Source: Flavobacterium sp. CF136
GTDB lineage: Bacteria > Bacteroidota > Bacteroidia > Flavobacteriales > Flavobacteriaceae
Reading direction: 5' to 3'
Assembly (NCBI RefSeq): GCF_000282055.1
Contig: NZ_AKJZ01000043.1
Location: 1-62,892, forward strand
Length of the DNA: 62,892 bases
Shown here: positions 26,985 through 36,234 of the stretch, piece after piece
How positions within the stretch are numbered: the stretch's first letter is position 1
How the letters are laid out: every line of letters begins with the position of its first letter
Program-made: the position numbers and the translations under genes
The notes under the pieces: model-generated
Seen by the model: the letters and a program-made list of their open reading frames with translations, nothing else
Databases searched by the model: none
What the model was told of the DNA's origin: nothing

Positions 26985-27760
26985 TATTTTTTCTTTAGTA
27001 AAAAGATTATCAGATTTTTGGTATTCAAAAAATAGCCTTCTATTAATAGCTTGAATCGAATTTTTTTATTAAAAAACAATGTCAAAACAGTTTTATAATA
27101 GTTTAGGAAAAAGTATAAAACCATTTTCTTTTTCTTGTGGGTGTTACCATGATGAATTCTTATAAATGTTAACACTTCTGCTCGATACCACAATTTGTGT
27201 TTTGCTGAAATGGAAAACAAAAAATCCTGATGAGCATCAAAGAGATTTTCATTAAAAGGACTATTGTTTCTTAAAATTTCTTTTTTGAAAACGATTACAG
27301 CAAAGGGCAGGATTTTAAATTTTAAAACTTTTTCAATCGCATTTTCATAAAAATCATGTTCAAATTTATAGTAAGGTTTTCCAATGGCATTTATATCTTC
27401 AAAGTAACTGATGTTATGGGTAATCAATTTTACATCACTATTATTTTCAAAAACGGAAACAGCGGTTTGTAATTTGCTTTTTGCCCATAAATCATCCGAG
27501 TCTAAAATAGCAATTATTTCTCCACTTGCGTTTTTTAATCCGAGATTAAGCAATTTGCTGATATTCCCGGTATGTTGATATTTAAAGTACTTGATTCGAT
27601 TATCATTAAAACTTTTAACAACAGTTTTGGTTTCATCAGTTGAGCCGTCATCAATAATGATATATTCAAAATTTTGATAGGTTTGATTTAGCACACTTTG
27701 AATGGTTTCTCCAATCAAATCGGCTCGGTTAAAGGTTATGGTGATAATGCTAAATTTCAT
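26984..27760 (-). CDS. family 2 glycosyltransferase
   Basis: The 258-residue protein shows a GT-A fold: FSIITITFNRADLIGETIQSVLNQ, YIIIDDGSTDETK (nucleotide-binding D-D), GEIIAILDSDDLW (DXD-like metal site) and FDAHQDFLFSI (catalytic region). It would add a sugar to a growing surface glycan; donor and acceptor are unknown. It overlaps the flippase gene by 11 bases and precedes the acyltransferase, so expression is coupled. The C-terminus is basic and hydrophobic, suggesting membrane association. Confidence 0.92.
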   Translation of the reverse strand: MKFSIITITFNRADLIGETIQSVLNQTYQNFEYIIIDDGSTDETKTVVKSFNDNRIKYFKYQHTGNISKLLNLGLKNASGEIIAILDSDDLWAKSKLQTAVSVFENNSDVKLITHNISYFEDINAIGKPYYKFEHDFYENAIEKVLKFKILPFAVIVFKKEILRNNSPFNENLFDAHQDFLFSISAKHKLWYRAEVLTFIRIHHGNTHKKKKMVLYFFLNYYKTVLTLFFNKKIRFKLLIEGYFLNTKNLIIFLLKKK

Positions 27761-28943
27761 AAGTGGTTTTTTTGAAAATATAAAATCGCATTAAAAGATA
27801 GTTAATTAAAACTCCCAAGGTATTTGCTAAAAAGGCTCCAAATAATAACAGTTGTTTGATGAACAAAAATGAAAAAACACAATTGATTATGCCCGAAATA
27901 ATAAGGAAAAGTAAAACAATATTTTGTTTCTCAAGCTTAGTGAATCGGTACATTTCAAAGTTTAGCAAAGTAAAAAGAAAAATATTGGCAAAAAACAATA
28001 TGGTAAATTTATAGTCTATCGGAATGGTATAAAATAAATTGGCTACTATATAAAATCCAATTGCTGACAGCAACGAAAATACAAGTCCGAAAGATTTTAA
28101 AAAGGTTTCTAATTTTTGAAACACTTTATGGTTAAACCTAAAAATACTGGTTTCGAATGTATTAATTAAAGTGGCATAAACCACCATACAGATGCTTGAT
28201 AGACTCGAAATAATGAAATAATGGCTCATAACTTCTTTGTTTATAAGTATGCCAATTATATACAAATCAGACTTAGAAGCGATGAAACCAGCTAACGAAA
28301 CACAAAAAAAAGAGAATGATTTTTTTAAAATTTTATAAGCTTCTTTTGCAGAAAAGGAAAATGAAATTTCATCCCAAAACAGGATTAAATAGTATAAAAA
28401 TTTTACCAGCTCAAACCCAATAAAGCAAACTAAAAAAGTCACAGAGCCAAGTTTATTGCTATTGTCAAACACTAAAAAAAGAAAACCAGCAGACAGTAGT
28501 ATTTCGCAAGCAAAAACAGTCTGACTTTTTTTTCTAAGAAGAATCAAGCTGTCAAATATAGGGACGAGTGATTTTAGGAAAAGGAGTGCTACTAACAAAA
28601 ACTTTAATTCAAGTTGTATCGGTATGAAAACCACGACAAAACAAGCGATGAATAATAAAATGACTTTACTTGAAATTAAATTTGAAATCAGTCTTTTGCT
28701 CATTTGAGGACTTTTACTGATTTCTTTGGTGTTAAAAAACTTTCCGCCCCAATTGGAAAAATTGAAAAACAGCCCAAAAATGCTGATGAAATAAACATAA
28801 GAATTCAGCACTTCTTTTGAATTAAAATGAATTAAAATATAATTCAAAAGCAATCCGAAAAAACTAGTCAAAAGACCTCTTCCGACATTAGAAAAAGCTA
28901 AAAAACTTCTTAAGAATAATTTATTGCTTTTTTTACGAAACAT
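27750..28943 (-). CDS. polysaccharide flippase-like membrane protein (Wzx/MATE type)
   Basis: The 397-residue protein is hydrophobic throughout, with about twelve predicted membrane segments. It starts with FLRSFLAFSNVGRGLLTSFFGLLL and has a mid-protein FKSFSFFCVSLAGFIASKSDLYIIG-type block (key residues SFFCVSLAGFIASKSD). The pattern of charged loops and the position before a GT2 gene fit a Wzx-like lipid-linked oligosaccharide flippase. The sequence motif is weak, as usual for this family. A TATTTTTG -7 element lies at 28977-28984 on the minus strand. It is the first gene of the 23.7-28.9 kb run. Confidence 0.78.
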   Translation of the reverse strand: MFRKKSNKLFLRSFLAFSNVGRGLLTSFFGLLLNYILIHFNSKEVLNSYVYFISIFGLFFNFSNWGGKFFNTKEISKSPQMSKRLISNLISSKVILLFIACFVVVFIPIQLELKFLLVALLFLKSLVPIFDSLILLRKKSQTVFACEILLSAGFLFLVFDNSNKLGSVTFLVCFIGFELVKFLYYLILFWDEISFSFSAKEAYKILKKSFSFFCVSLAGFIASKSDLYIIGILINKEVMSHYFIISSLSSICMVVYATLINTFETSIFRFNHKVFQKLETFLKSFGLVFSLLSAIGFYIVANLFYTIPIDYKFTILFFANIFLFTLLNFEMYRFTKLEKQNIVLLFLIISGIINCVFSFLFIKQLLLFGAFLANTLGVLINYLLMRFYIFKKTTYEI

Positions 28944-29138
28944 TAGCGTTTGCCTTATTAAGATTCAAAAAAACTACAAAAATAGGGACAAATGCTATAA
29001 TTGAAATAAAATCTAAAAATTGATTAAATAAAGAAGCTATACTAAATTTAATTTTTTTAAAGTAATACGAAAAAAAATGCCTCATATATTAAAATTATAT
29101 GATTTTTTGTCATAAAGTTTTTTACAAAACAATCTTAT

Positions 29139-29846
29139 TCAAATTAAATTTTTCACAAAAATATTACCATGTAAGCGGTCTCTCGAAAATGATTTAATTA
29201 TTGTGATCATTTCATCGGCAGAGACCCAGTTTTTTAATTTAAATTTCAAATTTTCATTTAAAACATAATTAAAATGAGTACTAGTTTTGCTTAATTTTTG
29301 AATGATTTTTATAGTATCTTCTACAAAACCTCCAGTAAATTCAAATTCAATAATTGGAATTTCATATGTTAGAGATGATAAAATTTCCAACTCATATCCT
29401 TCAACATCAATTTTACAGTACTTAGGCAAACCGTATTTCTCTATTAGATAATCAAGAGATTTTACTGTTACAATTTCTTTTTTGTCCCAAAAAACTGTGT
29501 CACAACAAAAATAATCAATGAATTCATTAGAAAGTGTTGCAACTTCACTAATATTTGATAAATGTAATTCCTTTTCCTCATTTTTGGCACCTACTGCAAA
29601 AGGGTAAAAATTAAATGTACGGTTTTTAATTTTTGATAATTCATTTAAACAACTACTTTGTGGTTCAAAAGCAATGACTTTTGCGCCTATAGATAAGAAT
29701 AATTTACTTTTAGAGCCAATATTCGCACCAATATCAAAGCATATATCATTTTTGTTTATTAATTTTTTATAAAATCTTCTTTTTTTAAACTTAGATATAA
29801 AACTGATTTTAAAAACCAGTTTAAGAGTTTTTAAATTATATTTCAA
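29139..29846 (-). CDS. FkbM family methyltransferase
   Basis: SAM-binding motifs are DICFDIGANIGSKSKLF and KVIAFEPQSSCLNEL. VKSLDYLIEKYGLPKYCKID followed by EGYELEIL (key residues KIDVEGYE) is the FkbM signature. FkbM enzymes usually O-methylate sugars or amino sugars in glycans. The frame is open to 29948, but that extension runs antisense through the signal peptide of the divergent gene, so I place the start at a TTG (29846), giving about 235 residues. The start is uncertain because no ATG lies between. The 3' side is a 195-base gap before the flippase gene. Confidence 0.8.
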   Translation of the reverse strand: MKYNLKTLKLVFKISFISKFKKRRFYKKLINKNDICFDIGANIGSKSKLFLSIGAKVIAFEPQSSCLNELSKIKNRTFNFYPFAVGAKNEEKELHLSNISEVATLSNEFIDYFCCDTVFWDKKEIVTVKSLDYLIEKYGLPKYCKIDVEGYELEILSSLTYEIPIIEFEFTGGFVEDTIKIIQKLSKTSTHFNYVLNENLKFKLKNWVSADEMITIIKSFSRDRLHGNIFVKNLI

Positions 29847-29855
29847 TAGTTTGTG

Positions 29856-29863
29856 TATTTTTG
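29856..29863 (+). promoter_or_regulatory. -7 promoter element of the S74-like gene
   Basis: TATTTTTG matches TAnnTTTG and lies 26 bases upstream of the ATG at 29890. No good -33 TTTG was found at the right distance. The element lies at the 5' end of the divergent FkbM gene. Confidence 0.45.
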
Positions 29864-29889
29864 TTAAAATTAAGATAAAGAACAAACTT

Positions 29890-30570
29890 ATGAAAAAATT
29901 AGTATTATTGGGATTATTTGCTGTAAATTCAGCTTTTGCACAATACAATTATGGTAGTCAAAACATTCTCTATTCAAGTCCAAAAGCTGTAACAATTGGC
30001 TCATCTACACAAATTGCAGGATATCAAGGTGTTGATGATAGAGGTTTAGAGGTCTACTCGCCAACATTTTCAATGATAACATTGAAAACAGGATCCTATG
30101 CAATACAATTATATAATAGTCCCTTTGGCAATAGTTTTTTATTACCAAATAATTTTCCATTCAATTTTTCAATTGGTGCAATAAATGCTATGAAAATTCA
30201 GACAAACGGCAATATAGCTATAGGAACTGACTTAAATCCAGCTGATTATAAACTTGCAGTAGGTGGAAAAATTATTGCCGAAGAATTAAAAGTACAGTTG
30301 CAAAGTGCACCATGGCCAGATTATGTTTTTAGAAATGATTATAAATTGCCAACACTTGAGGAGGTAGAAAAGCAAATTCAGGAAAAAGGGCATTTAATAA
30401 ATATGCCTTCTGCAACAGAAGTAAAAGAAAATGGTTTTGAAGTGGGAGAAATGACACGCATTCAACAAGAAAAAATTGAAGAATTAACCCTATATATTAT
30501 TAAGTTAAACCAGCAATTAAAGGCTCAGGAAAAAAGGATGCAGGCACTAGAAGCAAAGGTTAACAACTAA
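29890..30570 (+). CDS. secreted S74/tail-fiber-like protein with C-terminal coiled coil
   Basis: The start at ATG 29890 gives a signal peptide (MKKLVLLGLFAVNSAFA, then QYNYG). The middle is beta-rich with GNIAIGTDLNPADYKLAVGG. The C-terminal part (WPDYVF, LPTLEEVEKQIQEKGHLINM, PSATEVKENGFEVGEM, KIEELTLYIIKL) is the pattern seen in many Bacteroidetes proteins related to phage tail-fiber and S74-type intramolecular chaperone regions. It ends in a coiled coil (LNQQLKAQEKRMQALEAKV). Likely a secreted, perhaps trimeric, surface protein. Gene orientation is opposite to the flanking glycan genes. Role unknown. Confidence 0.75.
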   Translation: MKKLVLLGLFAVNSAFAQYNYGSQNILYSSPKAVTIGSSTQIAGYQGVDDRGLEVYSPTFSMITLKTGSYAIQLYNSPFGNSFLLPNNFPFNFSIGAINAMKIQTNGNIAIGTDLNPADYKLAVGGKIIAEELKVQLQSAPWPDYVFRNDYKLPTLEEVEKQIQEKGHLINMPSATEVKENGFEVGEMTRIQQEKIEELTLYIIKLNQQLKAQEKRMQALEAKVNN

Positions 30571-30652
30571 ACAAAATGATGTTGATTTTGAACTTGTAAG
30601 ATTTTTTAAGCAATATTATCCTATAAATTGACAATGCTTTACTTTTTTTAAA

Positions 30653-32218
30653 TTACTTTTCAAGGTTCAAATTTAATTCTCTCAAGGCATAAAACCCAAT
30701 TCCCCTATCGTAATCCGAAAGATAAATAAGTTTTTTATTGTTTATTAGCATTGGCTTTAGCTTATTGCTTTTGTCAAATGTAAACTGTTTTTTGTTATAA
30801 AAAATTTGATTATTTTTTAATTCAACCTTAATTACGGTTTGTGTTTTCAGTGCAATAGATGCTGTTTTTCCGCCCTTTTCTGTCCAATAAAAATAAGTTA
30901 ATTGGTTATTTAAAATTTTGTAATCATAAACCAAAATTGGAGCATTTTTATGAAGAAAATAAGTTGAATTTACAATTTCTGACTTTTTAAATAAAGCTAT
31001 TAAAAGGCAGGGAAGAATTGTGCTAAGTGTAATAATTTTCCAATTTACTTTTCGGTAAATTAATGATAAAAAGAGAATAAAAAACAATACCAAAGCAAAC
31101 AATCTAAGGTAAGAGAACGGAAATCTATTTGCATTAAAAATGACTAGTGGCAAATTATTTATCAGCAATAAAAGAGAAAGAAAAATGACTTTTTTAACTT
31201 TTGAAATATCACTTTTTGCCAAAACGAAAAACGGGAACAATAGTAAAATGAAAGTATATGTGCTTCCATAAGGCGAAATTAAAATTGTGGTCAAAATCCA
31301 ATAAGAGAAGACAAAAAGGGAATTTGAAACTCTCTTGCAAACGAAATACCCCGTGATTATTAATCCAATTTTTAAGGCAGAAGTTAATGCGAAAAATAAA
31401 AAGGGAGAATTAAGGAAAGCATCCGGATTTTCAATTTCGTCAAAAATCATTAATCGTTTTAAAAACATAAAAACAGACTGGTAATTGTCAACAAAGGCTC
31501 CGGCAATTTCTCCATTGAAAGCTTTTGTCAAAACATTTTTAAAATAAAAAATCCAAATGTCAAATCCTGTAAAAAGCACTGAAATTAAAAACAGCAGCGA
31601 ACAAGAAATCGCAATATAAATCACGGGTTTGAATTGTTTTTTAAATACAAATACAAAAATTAAAAGTATTGGAAACACTTTAAGAAATATTGCCAAACTT
31701 AAAAAAAACGCCATTTTTTTAGGCTGCTCTTTTTCGTAGGCCAACCAAAATTCACTTAATAAAAAGAAAAGTAAAAAATAAACTTGTCCAAACAGTAATT
31801 CGTTTTTTATGGGTACAAAAAATAATATTGGAACAAGTAAAACATGGTTTGGATTTATTTTATAAAACAAAACCAATCTATTCAAACTGTATATAAAAAA
31901 TAATACACTTATGCTGTTGAAAACGACTTTGGCTGTGGCCAATGGCAAAAAAGATATTGGGTAAAAAAACAACGCTAATAAAGGAGTGTTTGGAGCATAA
32001 CTTGTAAATAACCCGGAATATCCAAGATTCAAAATGGCTTTATTGAATTCATAAGGAAGATAGATGCTCGAATTAAATTTGCTATCGGCTAAAAATTTGC
32101 CGCCAAAGTAGTAATTTGAAAAATCGTGAACAGGGAAATTAATTGCTTTGTATATGTAAAAAGCACAAAGTAAAACCAGTGGAATTAATCCGTAATATTT
32201 TTCTAAAAAGCCTTTCAC
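30653..32218 (-). CDS. GT87-like membrane glycosyltransferase
   Basis: The 521-residue protein has about ten hydrophobic segments, typical of glycosyltransferase family 87 (DUF2029, PimE-like polyprenyl-phosphate-dependent enzymes). Markers are FSNYYFGGKFL near residue 34, SYAPNTPLLALFFYPISFLP, and ILISPYGSTYTFILLLFPFF. The last 120 residues form a soluble, probably periplasmic tail with KKLIYLSDYDRGIGFYALREL. It is the last gene of the seven-gene operon and overlaps the DPM1-like GT2 by four bases. That neighbour could make its polyprenyl-phosphate-sugar donor. Function is inferred from family and order. Confidence 0.8.
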   Translation of the reverse strand: MKGFLEKYYGLIPLVLLCAFYIYKAINFPVHDFSNYYFGGKFLADSKFNSSIYLPYEFNKAILNLGYSGLFTSYAPNTPLLALFFYPISFLPLATAKVVFNSISVLFFIYSLNRLVLFYKINPNHVLLVPILFFVPIKNELLFGQVYFLLFFLLSEFWLAYEKEQPKKMAFFLSLAIFLKVFPILLIFVFVFKKQFKPVIYIAISCSLLFLISVLFTGFDIWIFYFKNVLTKAFNGEIAGAFVDNYQSVFMFLKRLMIFDEIENPDAFLNSPFLFFALTSALKIGLIITGYFVCKRVSNSLFVFSYWILTTILISPYGSTYTFILLLFPFFVLAKSDISKVKKVIFLSLLLLINNLPLVIFNANRFPFSYLRLFALVLFFILFLSLIYRKVNWKIITLSTILPCLLIALFKKSEIVNSTYFLHKNAPILVYDYKILNNQLTYFYWTEKGGKTASIALKTQTVIKVELKNNQIFYNKKQFTFDKSNKLKPMLINNKKLIYLSDYDRGIGFYALRELNLNLEK

Positions 32219-32961
32219 AATTTTGAAAAAAGTGAAAATGAAAACAGTTTAGTCTTTTGCAAAAAGTAGGATATCGAAACTCTTAAAACACCCAATCCAT
32301 AAGTGATACTTCTTTTGAAATTAATGGAACTCGCTTCTTCAAAATAATTTGCGGGACATGAAATCTCACCAATTCGGGCCTTTTTATAGCAACATTGCGC
32401 CAGGATTTCATTGTCAAAGACAAAATCATCCGAATTGTTTTCGAAATCAATTTTCTGCAACAATTGAGTATTAAAACAGCGATAACCGGTATGATATTCG
32501 GAAAGTTTTTGATTCATCAAAACATTTTGGACGAAAGTCAAAATCCTATTGGAAATATATTTATACAGCGGCATGCCGCCTTTTAAGGCACCTTTACTCA
32601 AAATACGAGAACCCAAAACAACATCGTACAAATCATTGGCGACTAACGTACACATCGCCGGAATGAGTTTTGGTGTGTATTGGTAATCGGGATGCAACAT
32701 CACGATAATGTCGGCGTTGAGTTGTAACGCTTTTTTATAACACGATTTTTGATTGGCACCATAGCCTTTGTTTTTATCGTGAACGATGATATGTTTGATG
32801 CCAATTTCTTTAGCGACGGCAATCGTATCGTCCTGACTGAAATCATCGGTAATAATTATTTCATCAACAACATCAAACGGAATTTCTTCAAAGGTTTTTT
32901 GAAGTGTTTTGGCCGCATTGTAGGCGGGTAGAACAACGATTATTGTTTTGTTATTTATCAT
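32215..32961 (-). CDS. family 2 glycosyltransferase (DPM1-like)
   Basis: The 248-residue protein shows IIVVLPAYNAAKTLQKTFEE, DEIIITDDFSQDD, GYGANQKSCYKKAL, MLHPDYQYTPKLI (DXD-equivalent) and EYHTGYRCFN. These are typical of dolichyl or polyprenyl-phosphate mannose/glucose synthases. The ATG at 32961 overlaps the lipoprotein stop in the form TGATG; an in-frame TTG at 32964 is less likely. It should charge a polyprenyl phosphate with a sugar that the downstream GT87-like enzyme uses on the outer face of the membrane. The sugar is unknown. Confidence 0.9.
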   Translation of the reverse strand: MINNKTIIVVLPAYNAAKTLQKTFEEIPFDVVDEIIITDDFSQDDTIAVAKEIGIKHIIVHDKNKGYGANQKSCYKKALQLNADIIVMLHPDYQYTPKLIPAMCTLVANDLYDVVLGSRILSKGALKGGMPLYKYISNRILTFVQNVLMNQKLSEYHTGYRCFNTQLLQKIDFENNSDDFVFDNEILAQCCYKKARIGEISCPANYFEEASSINFKRSITYGLGVLRVSISYFLQKTKLFSFSLFSKL

Positions 32962-34088
32962 CAATTCAAATGATTAACTTCAATTTCAGATTGTTCCCGA
33001 ACACTTGAAGAAACTGGCAACCCTTGAAATGGAGCCAAACTTTCGATATCTTTTCTATAATATAAATTGCCCAGGAAAGGGAATTCGGTATAAATATGAG
33101 TTGGTAAATTTGACAACTGACCTTGAACTTGCGTTAAAGGCATTTTCCATTCCAGACTCAGGCGTTCTGCCGAAGGTTCCATAAACGAAATGTATAACAA
33201 TTCGGTCAAGGTGTGTTGTTGTGTTTGTGAAAAATCAACACCATCAGTCAGGGCTAATTTTTGCTTTCGGTTGCTTTCGCGGTAACTGATTAAAGTATTT
33301 TGAAATTCGTTATATGTCAGGTAACCGGCATAATTATTTTGAGTACTAAACATTTGATTGATGGTTGATTCGTGACACCACATACATTTTCCTGGTTTTC
33401 CGGCATTAGAATGGGAGGGATCGGCATTGTTTTTTCGGTTGCCGTTAACATCAAAAATGCCAAAGCGTAATTGGCCGTTTGGCAATACTTCAATAGTTTC
33501 GTACTCAAAAATTTCACCCGAAACAGGATTTACTTCTTCAGATAGAAAAATCTGATTGAAACCATTTTGCTCTGAAAACTTAATGATTCTGTTTTCAAAC
33601 GAAACACTCGAATTATCTACGTATCCTTTTTGTGGAAGCAGTGTATATCGATTCAGGACTTCTGTTAGAGTTTTAGGTGTTCCGATGATTTCATAATAAT
33701 GCTCGGAAGCGCCCAACAATAAAGTTATATATCTTCCTAAATCTATAGCATTTGTAGTTCGATATTCTTGTGATTCCTTAATTTTCAAATTCAGTTTTGA
33801 TAATTTTTCAATGGCGCTTTCTGAAAAGCCGAGTTTGTTTATATTTATTGAAATAATATTATTTGAAGTTGAAATTCCGTTTAATGAAGTCGGTAATATC
33901 GCACCAACATAGGACAATCCCCATTTGAGGCCAATCAAAGATTTATCAATTGTATCATCCGGATAAGCTTTGTTCCATTTTAAATGAAGAGCATCATCGT
34001 GATTTTGCAATTCATAATAAGTATCACTTTCACAGGACACAAATAAGAGTAAAATCGAGATAGAAAGAAGTTTTTTCATAAGTCTCAT
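32961..34088 (-). CDS. lipoprotein with a single CXXCH haem-binding motif
   Basis: The 375-residue protein has a lipoprotein signal: MRLMKKLLSISILLLFVSC, with Cys19 as the lipidated residue. The body is predicted soluble and periplasmic. Near residue 235 is KCMWCHES, a CXXCH c-type haem motif preceded by the DPSHSNAGKPG loop. No other haem or enzyme family was recognised; a distal Met ligand is not obvious. It lies between a radical SAM gene (ATGA overlap at its start) and a glycosyltransferase. A redox partner for the modification enzymes is a guess. An internal ATG at 34079 is an alternative start. Confidence 0.7.
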   Translation of the reverse strand: MRLMKKLLSISILLLFVSCESDTYYELQNHDDALHLKWNKAYPDDTIDKSLIGLKWGLSYVGAILPTSLNGISTSNNIISININKLGFSESAIEKLSKLNLKIKESQEYRTTNAIDLGRYITLLLGASEHYYEIIGTPKTLTEVLNRYTLLPQKGYVDNSSVSFENRIIKFSEQNGFNQIFLSEEVNPVSGEIFEYETIEVLPNGQLRFGIFDVNGNRKNNADPSHSNAGKPGKCMWCHESTINQMFSTQNNYAGYLTYNEFQNTLISYRESNRKQKLALTDGVDFSQTQQHTLTELLYISFMEPSAERLSLEWKMPLTQVQGQLSNLPTHIYTEFPFLGNLYYRKDIESLAPFQGLPVSSSVREQSEIEVNHLN

Positions 34089-35455
34089 TTGCTAATTTTC
34101 ATCAATCCGCCAGCCAAAATCGATTTGATTTTAAGTTTTAATCCTTTGATACTGCTTTTATTTTTCAAACGGGAAAATTCAACCTCATTTACTACTTTTT
34201 TTACTGCATAATCGTAATATTTTCGACTATAACTTCTTTTGAAATCAATTTCCCTGTCGGTTGAAGTTTCCCAATTTGGTTGAATAGTAATGTTGTTTTC
34301 AATTTCATTATATAACGAAGTTCCTTTTATCGGATAAGCAATTGTTATAGTATAATGTGTAGGATTTGCCTCTTTTAAGTACTGAATTGTAGTAGAAATG
34401 TCTTCTTCAGTTTCACCCGGATATCCAAGCATTATGAATGTTCCGGTCTCGATTCCTAAAGCATTCGTCTCTTGAATAATTTTTTTTACATGATTTACAT
34501 CGACACGACGATCCATCAAATCGATAATTTTTTGAGAGCCACTTTCGGCACCAATCCAAATTCTAAAACATCCGGCTTCTTTCAAAAGTTGCAGAATTTC
34601 TTCATTAAGTCGCTCTGCTCTGGTAATGCATTCAAAGCGGATTTGGGCATTTTGCCTGACAACTTCTTCATGAAAAGCAATGAGCCATTTGTGGCTAATT
34701 GTGAACACGTCATCTACAAACCATATTGCGTCAGGATTGTATTTGTCTTTAAGCATTTTCATTTCTTGGGCAACCAAATGTGCCGGTCTTCGGCGGTAAC
34801 TTTGCCCATAAACTGCGGTACTACACCATTTGCAAGTATAAGGACAACCCCGTTGCGTGGAAATGGTCATTGAACTTTCACCATGATTTTTCTTCCAGGT
34901 TTCAAGATATTTCCCGATTGGTATTGCATCGCGGTTTGGCAATGGCAATTCATCCAATTCCCTAAATTTGGTTCTCGCCTGTGTTTGAATGACGCTGTTG
35001 TTTTCAAAAAAAGCTATTCCGTTTATTTGGTTAAAATCACTCTTATTGATGATGGCATTATACAATTCATAAGTAGTTTCTTCGCCTTCACCAATAATAA
35101 GAAAATCGGCTCCGGATTTTAAATAGTTTTCTATATTATAAGTTATATCCGGACCACCAAGAATAATTTTCGGAAAACTATATGATTCGGTTTTTAGAAT
35201 TTTTATGAGTTTTACAACTTCTATTTTTGTCATTAAATTGGTGTAAATAGAAATGACTTTTGGTTTTTTCTCTAATATATAGTTAAGTTGATCTTTTTGG
35301 GAATAAAAAGTAGTGTCGTAGACATTATTCGGGATGTCTTTGCTTATCAAATATGCTGAAACATACAACAGCCCTAATGGTGGATAGGGCTTCATTATCT
35401 TTTGTTCCTTCAAATCTCCAGAAAGATAATAGGCGTGTGTAAATAGAATACTCAT
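34085..35455 (-). CDS. B12-binding-like radical SAM protein (paralogue 2)
   Basis: 456 residues. The N-terminus has ILFTHAYYLSGD, PYPPLGLLYVSAYL and DFLIIGEGEETTYEL, the pattern of a B12-binding domain without DXHXXG. The radical SAM motif CPYTCKWC lies at about residues 203-210, followed by AVYGQSYRRR. IWIGAESGSQKIIDLMDR and YPGETEEDI follow. It is paralogous to the protein at 36224-37684: both share the rare H-x-YY start and CxxxCxWC then YG. Substrate unknown. Four-base overlaps tie it to the methyltransferase before it and the lipoprotein after it. Confidence 0.88.
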   Translation of the reverse strand: MSILFTHAYYLSGDLKEQKIMKPYPPLGLLYVSAYLISKDIPNNVYDTTFYSQKDQLNYILEKKPKVISIYTNLMTKIEVVKLIKILKTESYSFPKIILGGPDITYNIENYLKSGADFLIIGEGEETTYELYNAIINKSDFNQINGIAFFENNSVIQTQARTKFRELDELPLPNRDAIPIGKYLETWKKNHGESSMTISTQRGCPYTCKWCSTAVYGQSYRRRPAHLVAQEMKMLKDKYNPDAIWFVDDVFTISHKWLIAFHEEVVRQNAQIRFECITRAERLNEEILQLLKEAGCFRIWIGAESGSQKIIDLMDRRVDVNHVKKIIQETNALGIETGTFIMLGYPGETEEDISTTIQYLKEANPTHYTITIAYPIKGTSLYNEIENNITIQPNWETSTDREIDFKRSYSRKYYDYAVKKVVNEVEFSRLKNKSSIKGLKLKIKSILAGGLMKISK

Positions 35456-36234
35456 TTTTTTTGAAAAACTATTAAATAATGATCAGCATATTTTGATAGA
35501 AATGAGCAGTTTTTAATTGCCGTATCCAAATTTTTTAAAATCGACAACAGTTTCAATTTATTTTTAAAAAATGTTTCTAAATATGATGGCGGAATAAAAA
35601 AACCAATTGGTTTAATGGAAATAATTTCAAAATCATTTCCCGATAAATTTACAATATCTTTTGGATTATAATAAAAAGTGTTTACTTTTTCTCCGTCAAC
35701 ATTGGCAATTACACTTTCTTTTTTTCTTCTAAAAGCCAAAGAGAATTTTGCTTTTGCCAAAAAATAAAAGGATTCCCAGAGGGTATTTTTAGGCATAATC
35801 ACCAAAACCAAATGGCCTTTTTCTGAAACTAAATTTGATACGTTTTCAAAAAATAACTTTAATTCTTCTTTAGATAAACAGTTTAAACCGCCAAAATTAG
35901 AAAAGATCAAATCAAATTTTTTATCTCCAAAAGGTTTGCCGATTTCATTGATACTTAACCCTTCAAAAGTTAGGTTTGGCAATTTTTCTTTGCTTTTTGC
36001 AATTAAAATCATCTTTTCCGAAATGTCAGTTGCGACAACCTGAAAGTTTTGTTTTGCCAGCCAAATAGCGTCTTCGCCAGTGCCGCAATTGATTTCGAGA
36101 ATGGTTTTGGGAATATTATTTTTTAGAAATTTCGATAAATGTAAATAAACGACCTCGCGCTGCGCTTTTCCAATAGCAGAATTGGTAAAAGTGGAGTCAT
36201 AATTTGTGGCTGCATTATCAAAATCAGCTTTCAT
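35452..36234 (-). CDS. class I SAM-dependent methyltransferase
   Basis: The 260-residue protein starts with FDNAATNYDSTFTNS, typical of UbiE/COQ5-like enzymes. SAM motif I is ILEINCGTGEDAIWLA, motif II VVATDISEKMILIA, and motif III follows as FDLIFSNFGGLNCL. The C-terminal part is basic and hydrophobic (SYLETFFKNKLKLL), suggesting membrane association, perhaps on a lipid-linked substrate. It lies between two radical SAM paralogues with overlaps of 11 and four bases. The operon context suggests that it methylates the same molecule that they modify, which is inference. Confidence 0.88.
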   Translation of the reverse strand: MKADFDNAATNYDSTFTNSAIGKAQREVVYLHLSKFLKNNIPKTILEINCGTGEDAIWLAKQNFQVVATDISEKMILIAKSKEKLPNLTFEGLSINEIGKPFGDKKFDLIFSNFGGLNCLSKEELKLFFENVSNLVSEKGHLVLVIMPKNTLWESFYFLAKAKFSLAFRRKKESVIANVDGEKVNTFYYNPKDIVNLSGNDFEIISIKPIGFFIPPSYLETFFKNKLKLLSILKNLDTAIKNCSFLSKYADHYLIVFQKK

